DNA of 64,000 nt from an uncultured Eubacterium sp. (GCA_910583555.1 CAJTXO010000002.1:33006-97005), one strand, 5' to 3'; numbered from the stretch's first letter, positions 34,922 through 43,128 are shown. Program-made: numbers and translations. Notes: generated by a model from the sequence alone, not told the origin.

Positions 34922-35728
34922 ATGCGGGATAAAAGCGGGTCAGAAAAAAACACGTTTGATAAAATTTACGAGGTCGTCCGGATGATCCCGAAAGGATCGG
35001 TCGCTTCGTACGGGCAGGTAGCCGCGCTGGCAGGAAACTACAGATGGGCGAGGGTCGTCGGGTATGCGCTGCATGTCAATCCGGATCCGCAGCATATTCC
35101 GTGCCACCGCGTCGTCACAAGAGAGGGAAACGTGTCAAAGGCGTTTGCGTTCGGCGGCGGAAACCGCCAGATAGAGCTTTTGCAGGCCGAAGGAGTTGGC
35201 TTCAAAGACGGGCATGTGATCATGGATATTTACCAGTGGGTGCCTGCGCCGCGCGTCCGCCACACGTTTGAACCCGTTTGGGATGAACATTCCCAGATCC
35301 TTATTTTGGGGACTTTTCCTTCGGTGAAATCGAGAGAAAACCATTTTTACTACGGACATCCCAGAAACCGTTTCTGGAATGTGATCGCCGGGATTACAGG
35401 AAGTGCGGTGCCGGGGACGATCGAGGAAAAGAAGGCGCTGCTCCTGAAAAACCACATCGCGGTGTGGGATGTGATCGAGAGCTGCCAGATCAATGGTTCC
35501 AGTGACGTTTCTATTCGGGATGTGATCGTAAACGACATTCCTTCGATTCTGGATCGTTCCAGCATCACCCGCATATATGGAAACGGAGCGAAAGCATGTG
35601 AACTGTATGATCGGTTTCTCAGGGAGCGGACGGGGATCAATATCATAAAGCTCCCGTCAACGAGTCCTGCCAACGCTTCGTTCCAGTTGGAGCGTTTGTT
35701 GGAAGTGTGGTCGGAAATCGTCCGGTGA
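34922..35728 (+). CDS. Alkylguanine-DNA alkyltransferase domain fused to hypoxanthine-type DNA glycosylase
   Basis: A 268-residue two-domain DNA repair protein. Residues 1 to about 105 form the MGMT/Ogt DNA-binding domain, with VYEVV-like IYEVVRMIPKGSVASYGQVAALAG, the arginine region YRWARVVGYALHVNPD and active-site Cys61 in IPCHRVV. The N-terminal ribonuclease-like domain of full Ogt is absent. Residues about 113-268 match the uracil-DNA-glycosylase-fold enzymes of the hypoxanthine-DNA glycosylase family: LGTFPSVKSRE, YYGHPRNRFWNVIAGI and the late PSTSPANASF motif. Together they would act on O6-alkylguanine and deaminated adenine. The ATG at 34917 is better spaced from GAGG but out of frame; ATG 34922 opens the real frame. 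It follows the kinase gene by 26 bases, so is probably in the same operon. Confidence 0.88.
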   Translation: MRDKSGSEKNTFDKIYEVVRMIPKGSVASYGQVAALAGNYRWARVVGYALHVNPDPQHIPCHRVVTREGNVSKAFAFGGGNRQIELLQAEGVGFKDGHVIMDIYQWVPAPRVRHTFEPVWDEHSQILILGTFPSVKSRENHFYYGHPRNRFWNVIAGITGSAVPGTIEEKKALLLKNHIAVWDVIESCQINGSSDVSIRDVIVNDIPSILDRSSITRIYGNGAKACELYDRFLRERTGINIIKLPSTSPANASFQLERLLEVWSEIVR

Positions 35729-35786
35729 TCATGCGGGCATGTGGAGAACTGCCAAGAGTTGATGAGAAATAAAAAGATAGAGATAT

Positions 35787-35839
35787 AAAAGAGCCGCTGC
35801 AAACGAATAGGATCCTGTTCGTTTGTAACAGCTCTTTTT
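35787..35839. terminator. Bidirectional terminator
   Basis: Outer arms AAAAGAGC (35787-35794) and GCTCTTTTT (35831-35839), inner arms CAAACGAA (35800-35807) and TTCGTTTG (35818-35825). It ends both the DNA-repair gene and the convergent deacetylase gene. Confidence 0.92.
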
Positions 35840-35859
35840 ATAAGAAACTTGAAACCTTC

Positions 35860-37026
35860 TTAGTTTGCGTTAAAATATTTGACGCCTGCTTCCAGTGCTT
35901 TTCCCTTGATCGCGAACAGTTCGGATACGCTTACGACCTGAAAACCTTTTTCCTTGCAATATGCCAGGATCTCAGGAACGGCTTGTGCCGTTTTCTCATG
36001 TACGGAGTGCATATTGATGATACCGCCGTCCGCCAGTTTACTTGTAACATTTTTTACGATGGCATCCTTATTTACAGTATCCTGATAGTCATTACTCCAG
36101 ATTGACACATCGATAAATGGTTTGTCGATCACCTCAAACATCGTATCGCTGTATGCCACATTCGGTGCGCGGAACAGGAAATGGGAGTATCCGGTGATTT
36201 CAGAAAGGAGCGCATCGGTTTTAGCGATCTTCTCTTTGATCTTTTCTGCATCGTTAATATTCAGACCGTTCGAATCATAGGAGTGATTTGCCACTTCAAA
36301 ACCTGCTTTCCACGCATTTTCAACTTCCTGTCTCGATTCTGCGTCCTGCTCGATGTGTTTGCCAATGTAGAAGAAGGTTGCATGGGCTCCTGCTTCTTTT
36401 AAAGCTTCCTGGATCTGTGTCCCATAATTTACATAACCACCGTAGCTTCCCGGACCATCATCAAAACTCATGGCAACGACTGGTTTAGTCGGATCAATGT
36501 TTTCCGTGATCCACAGTGTATCCAATCCTTCGTATCTATAACCGGAAGGTTCAAAAGCAGGATTAGCTGTCACCGCCGGTGTCGATGTTGGGGTGGCGTC
36601 ATCCGTTGGTGTTGGTGATGAGAGGGGCGTTCCCGTTGCAGCAGGAGTAGTAGCCGTCGCTGGCGCAGTGGCCGTTGCAGTTGCAATTGGTGTCGGTGTC
36701 GTTTCCGCTACTTTTTTCTTTTTTACAGTGATCTTACAGGTCAGTTTTTTTCCGGAAACGTTAGCAAGTATCGTCGCTTTTCCAGCTTTTTTCCCTGTTA
36801 CAACAACACTGCTCTTTTTCTTTTTGGAAAGGGTTACGAAATTCTTTCCTGATTTTACAGACCATTTCACTTTTTTAGAAGTGTTCTTCACCTTAATGGT
36901 CTTTTTCTTTCCTATTTCAAGGGTTGCCTTTTTCACGCTCAGCGTTGGTGCCTTTTTCTTGGCGTCTGCTGTAGAAAAAGGGAGCGCAGTACTCATGAGC
37001 AAGGCTGATGTCAGCACGAAACTCAT
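35860..37026 (-). CDS. Secreted polysaccharide deacetylase with Ig-like domain (start region damaged or non-canonical)
   Basis: Signal peptide (SFVLTSALLMSTALPFSTADA), a Lys-rich Big_2-like domain, a long Thr/Pro/Ala linker, then a NodB-type deacetylase of about 200 residues. The NodB motifs are MSFDDGPGSYGG (metal and catalytic Asp), EVANHSYDSNGL (zinc His pair, with S/T-Y in place of the usual HTxxH), LFRAPNVAY and GGIINMHSVHEKT. Substrate is likely N-acetylated wall glycan or exopolysaccharide. The ATG at 37055, ideally placed after GGAGG, opens only AAC-TGA. One extra A would give an M-K-L-K-R-K start in frame. In the sequence as given the first in-frame ATG is 37026, which removes the basic signal-peptide head; a TTG at 37063-37065 lies within the ribosome binding site. 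Confidence 0.85.
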   Translation of the reverse strand: MSFVLTSALLMSTALPFSTADAKKKAPTLSVKKATLEIGKKKTIKVKNTSKKVKWSVKSGKNFVTLSKKKKSSVVVTGKKAGKATILANVSGKKLTCKITVKKKKVAETTPTPIATATATAPATATTPAATGTPLSSPTPTDDATPTSTPAVTANPAFEPSGYRYEGLDTLWITENIDPTKPVVAMSFDDGPGSYGGYVNYGTQIQEALKEAGAHATFFYIGKHIEQDAESRQEVENAWKAGFEVANHSYDSNGLNINDAEKIKEKIAKTDALLSEITGYSHFLFRAPNVAYSDTMFEVIDKPFIDVSIWSNDYQDTVNKDAIVKNVTSKLADGGIINMHSVHEKTAQAVPEILAYCKEKGFQVVSVSELFAIKGKALEAGVKYFNAN

Positions 37027-37114
37027 TACTTTTTGAATTTTTCTTTTCAGTTCATTTTCCTCCAATCATAATGTGTTAAATAATATTACATTTTATTCTC
37101 GTTCTTACAATGCT

Positions 37115-37143
37115 ATTTTATCACTTGTTTGTAGGTTTGTAAA
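37115..37143 (-). promoter_or_regulatory. Promoter of the deacetylase gene
   Basis: Minus strand: TTTACA... at 37143-37138, 17-base spacer, TAAAAT at 37120-37115. The boxes are the same as those of the tyrA promoter. The start region is about 50 bases downstream. Confidence 0.75.
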
Positions 37144-37193
37144 CAGAATCTTCGTCTGTTCAAGGTGTCTATGGTGAGCGGAAGACTACTATA

Positions 37194-37209
37194 TTCTACT
37201 GAAGTAGAA
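37194..37209. promoter_or_regulatory. 16-bp palindrome between divergent promoters
   Basis: TTCTACT (37194-37200), GA, AGTAGAA (37203-37209): a perfect operator-like palindrome with a 2-base centre, about 50 bases upstream of the deacetylase -35 and 88 bases upstream of the NlpC gene -35. The factor is unknown. The rest of 37066-37383 holds the two promoters and a left-facing terminator-like hairpin at about 37257-37298. Confidence 0.45.
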
Positions 37210-37296
37210 AACAAAATATGGCAGAAGAATAGTAACACGACAACTGTATAAAAGAAAAAAGACATCCCAAAATCCGAAAATGGAGCAGGGATGCCT

Positions 37297-37325
37297 TTGA
37301 CATATAAAACAAAATATAGTATAAT
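37297..37325 (+). promoter_or_regulatory. Perfect consensus promoter of the NlpC/P60 gene
   Basis: TTGACA (37297-37302), 17-base spacer, TATAAT (37320-37325), 58 bases before ATG 37384. Confidence 0.92.
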
Positions 37326-37383
37326 ACTCTCATGTAAACCACAAGAAGAGGGAAAAATAGAAAAACGAGGAAGGGATGAACGG

Positions 37384-38799
37384 ATGGAGAAACCAGATAG
37401 AGGAATCCGGTTGATGCTAGTTTTGGCAGCATGTATCCTTGGATGTTTTGGAGGGATGCCGGGGGATTTATTTTCCGGGAAGGGGATCAGCGCCAGGGCG
37501 GCGGTGAAAGATGTGCAGGTGACAAACGGGAATACGACGGAAATCACGGTCAGTCCCGGAGATACCGGGTACATCCGGCCGGTGATGGAAACACCGGGCA
37601 CGCCGAACACGCCAGATACGCCGAACACGCCAGTTACACCGGGGACGCCGGATGCATCCGTCACACCGGGAGTGCCCGGCGGAATGCCGACGGCAGCGCC
37701 GGTGACGGTAACGCGGTGGGTATATGAAAGCTATGACGACGAGATCGTCCGTGTGGATGCAAACGGATATTTTGAGGCGGTTTCTTATGGAAAGGCGACG
37801 ATCGCCGTGTATGGGTATACCGAGTATGGCGCGCTCGTATTTCGCGGCTCCTGTCATGTGAATGTCTGCGTGGACATGACGAACGTGACGCTGGAAACCG
37901 ATCGTCTGACAGGGTATGTGGCCGGGTACGATTCTTTTAGCGCGAAGATCAAGATCAACAGTGCGGTACTACTCAGCGAAGACAATTCTGTCATGACGTA
38001 CCAGTCCGATGAGACGGATATGTCGCTGAGCTGTGAACTGGCGAACAACGAACTCACGATTTCCGCCTATGGGGAAGGCGAAGCCAGGCTGACGGTGGTC
38101 GTGAACGGAAAAGAATTTCTGATTTCGGTAAAAGTCATCCGCATCGAAATGTCGAAAAACAGTCTTGTAACTTCCAGAGGGAAAAAGACGAAATTAAGGA
38201 TCAAAGGGACGAGGGAGAAGGCGAAATGGACGTCGAGCAACCCCAGAGCCGTAAAGGTGTCCGGTGATGGGACTGTCCGCTGCAAAAAAACCGGGAATGC
38301 TGTCATTACGGCACAGATTGGAGAAGTAAAAGTCGGCTGTGCGGTCAGCGTGGTCTCGCCGAAATTGCTGAAAGTGGTAAATAAGGCGAAAAAGATTGGC
38401 GCCAACTGGAAGTACAGTCAGGCAAAGCGTATGCAGACCGGCTATTACGACTGCAGTTCGCTCGTCTGGAAATGTTATAAAACGATGGGAAAGACGTTCG
38501 GCGACAGACGCTACGCCCCGGTCGCCGCGAATGTGGCAAAATGGTGTGCCAGCCATAAGAAGATGATCACGAAGTCCTACACATGGAACCAGATACAGAA
38601 AATGAAACTGCGCCCGGGCGACCTGATCTTTAAAACAGGTCAGAAAAATGGACGCTATAAGGGGATTTATCATGTCGAGATGTTTGTCGGATATACGCTG
38701 ACTGGTTTTGACAGTTCCGGAAAGCCCCTGCTCAGTGAATTGTGGGCGGCCCGTTCGGAAGGGTACGGCGGCGGAGGGTATCCGGTCGCACGCCCATAA
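37384..38799 (+). CDS. Secreted NlpC/P60-type cysteine peptidase with Big_2-like domains
   Basis: A 471-residue exported wall hydrolase. Signal peptide near 9-40 (LMLVLAACILGCFGG...ARA), then a Thr/Pro/Gly/Asn linker of short TPNTPDTPNTP repeats (about 62-95). Two or three Ig-like domains follow (VDANGYFEAVSYGKATIAVYG; KWTSSNPRAVKVSGDGTVRC). The C-terminal catalytic domain from about 335 has nucleophile Cys357 in YYDCSSLVWKCY and the histidine in YHVEMFVGY, with PGDLIFKTG between. It should cut peptide bonds in peptidoglycan stems. AGGAAGGG is eight bases before ATG 37384. The frame is open back to 37291, but that part contains the promoter. A strong promoter of its own and a terminator upstream make it a single-gene unit. 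Confidence 0.88.
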   Translation: MEKPDRGIRLMLVLAACILGCFGGMPGDLFSGKGISARAAVKDVQVTNGNTTEITVSPGDTGYIRPVMETPGTPNTPDTPNTPVTPGTPDASVTPGVPGGMPTAAPVTVTRWVYESYDDEIVRVDANGYFEAVSYGKATIAVYGYTEYGALVFRGSCHVNVCVDMTNVTLETDRLTGYVAGYDSFSAKIKINSAVLLSEDNSVMTYQSDETDMSLSCELANNELTISAYGEGEARLTVVVNGKEFLISVKVIRIEMSKNSLVTSRGKKTKLRIKGTREKAKWTSSNPRAVKVSGDGTVRCKKTGNAVITAQIGEVKVGCAVSVVSPKLLKVVNKAKKIGANWKYSQAKRMQTGYYDCSSLVWKCYKTMGKTFGDRRYAPVAANVAKWCASHKKMITKSYTWNQIQKMKLRPGDLIFKTGQKNGRYKGIYHVEMFVGYTLTGFDSSGKPLLSELWAARSEGYGGGGYPVARP

Positions 38800-38900
38800 A
38801 TAAATATTTATGAATGCCCATTATCAAACGCCAATTGTCACCCATTGTCATAAGAAGAAATTGGTGTAAATTGATAGATTTCGTAGAATAACCGGATATT

Positions 38901-38936
38901 TTGTCGAAATTATGGATAATATGCGAAAATTCGGCA
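38901..38936. promoter_or_regulatory. Two Spo0A boxes in opposite orientation
   Basis: TTGTCGAA (38901-38908) on the plus strand and TTCGGCA (38930-38936), the reverse of TGCCGAA, on the minus strand. Both match the 0A consensus TGNCGAA and lie 30-60 bases upstream of the spo0A -35. They suggest autoregulation by Spo0A~P. I could not assign a sigma-H promoter with confidence. Confidence 0.7.
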
Positions 38937-38966
38937 CTTCAACCGGTATAAGAATACAAAATCATC

Positions 38967-38995
38967 TTGCAAAATACGGAAAAAACAATTATAAT
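38967..38995 (+). promoter_or_regulatory. Vegetative promoter of spo0A
   Basis: TTGCAA (38967-38972), 17-base spacer, TATAAT (38990-38995), 64 bases before the TTG start. Its position rules out coding sequence upstream. Confidence 0.82.
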
Positions 38996-39058
38996 GCAAA
39001 AGATGACATTGATCGGACACAGGTCATGTCAAGTTCAGATGTATGGGAGGAATCAATA

Positions 39059-39856
39059 TTGAATAAGCTAAAGGTCTTAGTTGTGGACGACAGCGCAAGA
39101 GCGGCTGCCATGATCCAGGATAGCCTGAGGGATGATGAGGACGTGGAAATTGTCGGACATGCCGAAGACGGCGTGGTCGCGATCGAAATGATCCGAGAAA
39201 CGTCACCCGATGTCGTTTTCCTAGATTTGATCATGCCGAAAATGGATGGTCTTGTCGTTTTAGAGAAAGTGAGCAAAGGGCTGCCGGGGATTGAGAACAG
39301 GCCGGATTTTATCGTTGTTACCGCAGTAACACAGGAGAATGTGATGCAGACTGCCTTTCAGTATGGAGCATCCTACTATGTACTGAAACCATTTGAGAAG
39401 GAAACCATTCTCGCCAAAATACAACAGTTGAAGCCGGACAATAAGGCGCTTCTGGTGAACAGCCGCGAACAGTATGCCAAACGGGACGACAGGCCGGAAT
39501 ACAATTTGGAGATGGATGTTACAAATATCATCCACGAGATTGGAGTACCAGCACATATAAAAGGATATCAATATCTTCGAGACGCCATTATGATGTCAGT
39601 AGATGACAGTGAGATGCTTAATTCAATAACAAAGATTCTTTATCCATCCATTGCGAAACAGCATAAAACGACTCCGAGCAGAGTGGAGCGGGCGATCCGT
39701 CACGCTATCGAAGTCGCATGGACGAGAGGAAAAGTAGATACGATTGACGAATTGTTTGGATACACGGTGAACAACGGCAAAGGAAAGCCGACAAATTCGG
39801 AATTCGTGGCACTGATCGCCGATAAGATACGACTGGAACAGAAAATGAGAGGTTAG
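39059..39856 (+). CDS. spo0A: Sporulation master regulator Spo0A
   Basis: A 265-residue response regulator that controls entry into sporulation. Receiver: KVLVVDDSARAAAMIQD, phospho-Asp in VVFLDLIMPKMDG, KPFEKETILAKI. The C-terminal Spo0A_C DNA-binding domain (about 150-265) is diagnostic: IIHEIGVPAHIKGYQYLRDAI, YPSIAKQHKTTPSRVERAIRHAIEVAW and NSEFVALIADKIRL. The start is TTG 39059, eight bases after GGGAGG; the longer frame to 38912 would cross the promoter. Spo0A boxes upstream suggest self-control. The usual partner spoIVB is separated by inserted genes. Confidence 0.97.
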   Translation: MNKLKVLVVDDSARAAAMIQDSLRDDEDVEIVGHAEDGVVAIEMIRETSPDVVFLDLIMPKMDGLVVLEKVSKGLPGIENRPDFIVVTAVTQENVMQTAFQYGASYYVLKPFEKETILAKIQQLKPDNKALLVNSREQYAKRDDRPEYNLEMDVTNIIHEIGVPAHIKGYQYLRDAIMMSVDDSEMLNSITKILYPSIAKQHKTTPSRVERAIRHAIEVAWTRGKVDTIDELFGYTVNNGKGKPTNSEFVALIADKIRLEQKMRG

Positions 39857-39878
39857 AAAAGAGAGTATGTTGGCAGTA

Positions 39879-39913
39879 AGCCGTCACTTGTGAGTAGTGG
39901 CGGCTGTTTTTTT
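39879..39913 (+). terminator. Terminator after spo0A
   Basis: AGCCGTCACT (39879-39888) pairs with AGTGGCGGCT (39896-39905), one G-U, 7-base loop, then GTTTTTTT. Confidence 0.93.
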
Positions 39914-39924
39914 ACGTTGGATTC

Positions 39925-39953
39925 TTGCAATTTCCGTCTTTTTCCTATATAAT
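39925..39953 (+). promoter_or_regulatory. Promoter of the relA operon
   Basis: TTGCAA (39925-39930), 17-base spacer, TATAAT (39948-39953), 55 bases before the relA ATG. It likely drives the run relA to galM, in which I see no internal terminator. Confidence 0.82.
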
Positions 39954-40008
39954 GATGAATACGATTAGCAAACGAAATGTAGATGCGAGATAGAAAGGAT
40001 TGGTTTGC

Positions 40009-42333
40009 ATGGCAGAGGACAGGCTTAGTGGTTTGATCGAGGAGTTTGATACAGGAGAACTGTCGCAGGACATCATCCCCCCGAACTTTACCGATCCTGA
40101 CGTTTTGTTCCGGGTGCTGAAGAAGATCATCTTATCGGATCACCCAGGGGAAGATTTCGATTTTATAACGCGGGCCTATGAGCTGGCGAAGGAAGCGCAT
40201 AAGGACCAGAAACGAAAATCCGGCGAACCGTATTTGATCCATCCGGTTTGTGTCGCGATCATCCTGGCACAGATCAATATGGACAAGGAGACGATCGTCG
40301 GCGGGCTGCTGCATGATGTGGTGGAGGATACGAAGTATACGGTCGAGGAGATCGCGCAGATGTTTGGCGAGGAGATCGCGCGGCTCGTGGACGGCGTCAC
40401 GAAGCTGACCCAATTGAACTATTCGGCGGATAAGCTCGATGTCCAGGCGGAGAATCTTAGGAAGATGTTTTTGGCGATGGCCAAGGATATCCGTGTCGTC
40501 ATTATCAAACTGGCCGACCGGCTCCACAATATGCGGACGCTGCAGTTTATGAAACCGGAAAAGCAGAAGGAAAAGGCGAGGGAGACGATGGATATCTATG
40601 CTCCGATCGCCCACCGTCTCGGTATTTCAAAAGTGAAGGTCGAGCTGGATGACCTCTCGTTCCAGTATTTGGAGCCGGACGCCCATGCGGAACTGACCGA
40701 GAAATTTAACCATATGCGTGTGGAAAAAGAGACGTTTGTCAAGGATATCATGCTGGAAGTGCGCGAACATCTGGAGGAGGCAGGGATCAAGTCGACGATC
40801 GACGGGCGTGTCAAGCATCTTTTTAGTATTTACCGGAAAATGGTGAACCAGAGCAAGACACTCGAGCAGATCTACGATCTGTTTGCCGTCCGTATCATTG
40901 TGGATACGGAACAGCAGTGCTATGCGGCGCTCGGTATCATCCATGAGATGTATAAACCGATCCCGGGACGTTTTAAGGACTACATAGCGATGCCGAAGGC
41001 CAATCACTACCAATCGCTGCACACGACACTGATCAGTCGGGACGGACAGCCGTTCGAGATACAGATCCGGACGTATGAAATGCACCAGACGGCCGAGTAC
41101 GGTATCGCGGCGCATTGGAAATATAAGGAGACCAAGGGTAGCGAGCAGAGTGTCGGGAATGATGAGGCGAAGATGGCGTGGCTGCGGCAGATCCTCGAGT
41201 GGCAGCGGGATATGGCGGATAATAAAGAGTTTCTGAATCTGATCAAAAGCGATCTGAACCTGTTTTCTGACAGCGTTTACTGTTTTACGCCGAACGGGGA
41301 TGTGAAGACGCTGCCGGCCGGCTCGACGCCGATCGATTTCGCGTACGCCGTCCACACGGCAGTCGGCAATAAGATGGTGGGGGCCAGGGTGAACGGAAAT
41401 ATCGTGACGCTTGATTATCAGATCCAGAACGGCGACCAGATCGAGATCACGACGTCCCAAAACAGCAAAGGGCCGAGCAGGGACTGGCTTGCGATCGCGC
41501 AGAGCACGCAGGCGAAAAATAAGATCAACCAGTGGTTCCGCTCCGAGTTTAAAGAAGAAAATATCGTGCGGGGAAAAGAACTTCTGGCGATGTATGCCAA
41601 GACGAAGAATATTGACCTGTATAAATTGGTGAAACCGGAATATACCGAGGCCTGCAAACGAAAATATGGATTTAAGGACTGGGATTCCGTCTGCGCCGCC
41701 ATCGGGCATGGCGGGCTGAAGGAAGGCCAGGTGATCAATAAATTACAGTACGAGTACGATAAAAAGAATAAGAGGATCGTCTCAGACGAGCAGGTCCTCG
41801 AGGTGATCGGAAGCGTCAAAGAGGCAAAGGTAGCGAAGGAGGCGGGCAGCGCCGGTTCTTATACGAAGAGCAAGGGAGGTATCATCGTAGAGGGGCTGGA
41901 TGATCTTGCCGTGCGTTTTTCGCGGTGCTGTAATCCGGTGCCGGGCGATGAGATCGTCGGATTTGTGACCCGCGGGCGGGGGCTTTCCATTCACCGCACC
42001 GACTGCGTAAATATGATCAACCTCCCGACCGAGGAGAGAAACCGGCTGATCGAGGCGGAATGGAGTCCGGAGGCGAAGAAAAATGAGGAATATTATCCGG
42101 TGGAGATCGTCATCTATTCCTTTAACCGGAGCGGTGTGCTTTACGATGTTTCGGGCATTTTCACGGAAAATGGGATTGATGTGAAATCAATGAACGTCCG
42201 CACGTCAAAGCAGAACCGGGCCACGATCGTCGTTGGGTTTGAGACAAAGGGCGTGGAGCAGCTGAACAAGCTGGTGAAAAAGCTGCGAAATGTGGAGAGT
42301 ATCATTGATATCGAGAGACGCAGCAACGGATAG
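40009..42333 (+). CDS. relA: Bifunctional (p)ppGpp synthetase/hydrolase
   Basis: Stringent-response enzyme of the Rel/SpoT type, 774 residues, cytoplasmic and ribosome-associated. Order: HD hydrolase (GEPYLIHPVCVAIILA, GLLHDVVEDT, and KLADRLHNMRT, metal ligands intact), synthetase (VRIIVD, GRFKDYIAMPKANHYQSLHTTLI, EIQIRTYEMHQTAEYGIAAHW), TGS (VYCFTPNGDVKTLPAGSTPIDFAY), a zinc/helical region (RCCNPVPGDEIVGFVTRGRGLSIHR) and a C-terminal ACT/RRM domain (GVLYDVSGIFTENGIDVKSM). With the HD residues intact it is probably bifunctional. ATG 40009 lies nine bases after AAAGGA; a TTG at 40000 is less likely. It heads an operon with an MBL protein, hemZ and two tRNA synthetase genes. Confidence 0.97.
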   Translation: MAEDRLSGLIEEFDTGELSQDIIPPNFTDPDVLFRVLKKIILSDHPGEDFDFITRAYELAKEAHKDQKRKSGEPYLIHPVCVAIILAQINMDKETIVGGLLHDVVEDTKYTVEEIAQMFGEEIARLVDGVTKLTQLNYSADKLDVQAENLRKMFLAMAKDIRVVIIKLADRLHNMRTLQFMKPEKQKEKARETMDIYAPIAHRLGISKVKVELDDLSFQYLEPDAHAELTEKFNHMRVEKETFVKDIMLEVREHLEEAGIKSTIDGRVKHLFSIYRKMVNQSKTLEQIYDLFAVRIIVDTEQQCYAALGIIHEMYKPIPGRFKDYIAMPKANHYQSLHTTLISRDGQPFEIQIRTYEMHQTAEYGIAAHWKYKETKGSEQSVGNDEAKMAWLRQILEWQRDMADNKEFLNLIKSDLNLFSDSVYCFTPNGDVKTLPAGSTPIDFAYAVHTAVGNKMVGARVNGNIVTLDYQIQNGDQIEITTSQNSKGPSRDWLAIAQSTQAKNKINQWFRSEFKEENIVRGKELLAMYAKTKNIDLYKLVKPEYTEACKRKYGFKDWDSVCAAIGHGGLKEGQVINKLQYEYDKKNKRIVSDEQVLEVIGSVKEAKVAKEAGSAGSYTKSKGGIIVEGLDDLAVRFSRCCNPVPGDEIVGFVTRGRGLSIHRTDCVNMINLPTEERNRLIEAEWSPEAKKNEEYYPVEIVIYSFNRSGVLYDVSGIFTENGIDVKSMNVRTSKQNRATIVVGFETKGVEQLNKLVKKLRNVESIIDIERRSNG

Positions 42334-42418
42334 GAGCGTGCGCGAGATAGAAGCCGCGCGTGAATGGAAGTCGGGTGTGAATGGAACAAAATGATGAGGC
42401 AAGGAAACGGAGGAATAT

Positions 42419-43063
42419 ATGGAACAGAATGAGGTTATCGTTGATTCTACGGTTGTAGGGGGCGTGGGGACGAATTGCTATATCGTGCACCGGAGAGACA
42501 GTGACCGGTGTGTTGTCATAGATCCGGGAGAAGATGGGGCGAAGATCAGCCGGTTTATCAAGGGGAATCAGCTGATATTGGAAGATATTTTACTGACTCA
42601 CGGACATTTCGACCATATTTTAGGTGTGTCGGAGCTGGTGTCGGGGTCGGGAGGAAGAGTCTGTATTTATGAGGGAGAAAAAACACTGCTCGGAGATGCT
42701 GGTCTGAACGTGTCGGACATGGCGGGCCGGCCGGTCAGCCTGCGGGCTGATATGCTGTTAAAGGATGGACAGGTATACGAGACGGCGGGTATGAAATTTC
42801 AGGTAATCCATACGCCGGGGCATACAAAGGGAAGCTGCTGTTATTATCTGGAGCAGGAAAAAATGCTGTTCTGCGGCGACACCCTGTTTTTTGAATCGAT
42901 CGGACGTGCGGATCTGCCGACGGGAAATCCCCGTGAACTGCTGGCTACGCTGCGGGATAAGGTACTTGTCCTTCCGGATGATGTAAAAGTATATACTGGG
43001 CACGGCCCGGTAACAGAGATTGGATATGAGAAAGAAAATAACCCATATGTCACATATATGTGA
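42419..43063 (+). CDS. Metallo-beta-lactamase-fold hydrolase (glyoxalase II-like)
   Basis: A 214-residue single-domain MBL protein. Metal-binding motifs: THGHFDH near 60-66 (HxHxDH), the histidine in HTPGHTKGSCCYY near 129, the aspartate in FCGDTLFFESIGRAD near 152 and the final GHGP near 195. FES-GR-D matches the subgroup often placed beside relA and hemZ in Clostridia and annotated as hydroxyacylglutathione hydrolase-like. The true substrate is unknown; glutathione is usually absent in these bacteria, so other thioesters or sulfur species are possible. GGAGG lies just before the ATG. The stop overlaps an open GTG of the next frame. Confidence 0.88.
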   Translation: MEQNEVIVDSTVVGGVGTNCYIVHRRDSDRCVVIDPGEDGAKISRFIKGNQLILEDILLTHGHFDHILGVSELVSGSGGRVCIYEGEKTLLGDAGLNVSDMAGRPVSLRADMLLKDGQVYETAGMKFQVIHTPGHTKGSCCYYLEQEKMLFCGDTLFFESIGRADLPTGNPRELLATLRDKVLVLPDDVKVYTGHGPVTEIGYEKENNPYVTYM

Positions 43064-43128
43064 CCGCGCAGGGGCATGGGAACGGAAATGCCGTTGGGAC
43101 TCGCCTCCGCGCAGAAATGAAGGTAAAG

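Noticed and set aside
37291..37383. N-terminal extension of the NlpC/P60 protein
   Set aside because: It would cover a perfect consensus promoter; ATG 37384 starts a good signal peptide.
38912..39058. N-terminal extension of Spo0A
   Set aside because: The region contains the spo0A promoter; TTG 39059 has a proper ribosome binding site and gives the normal length.
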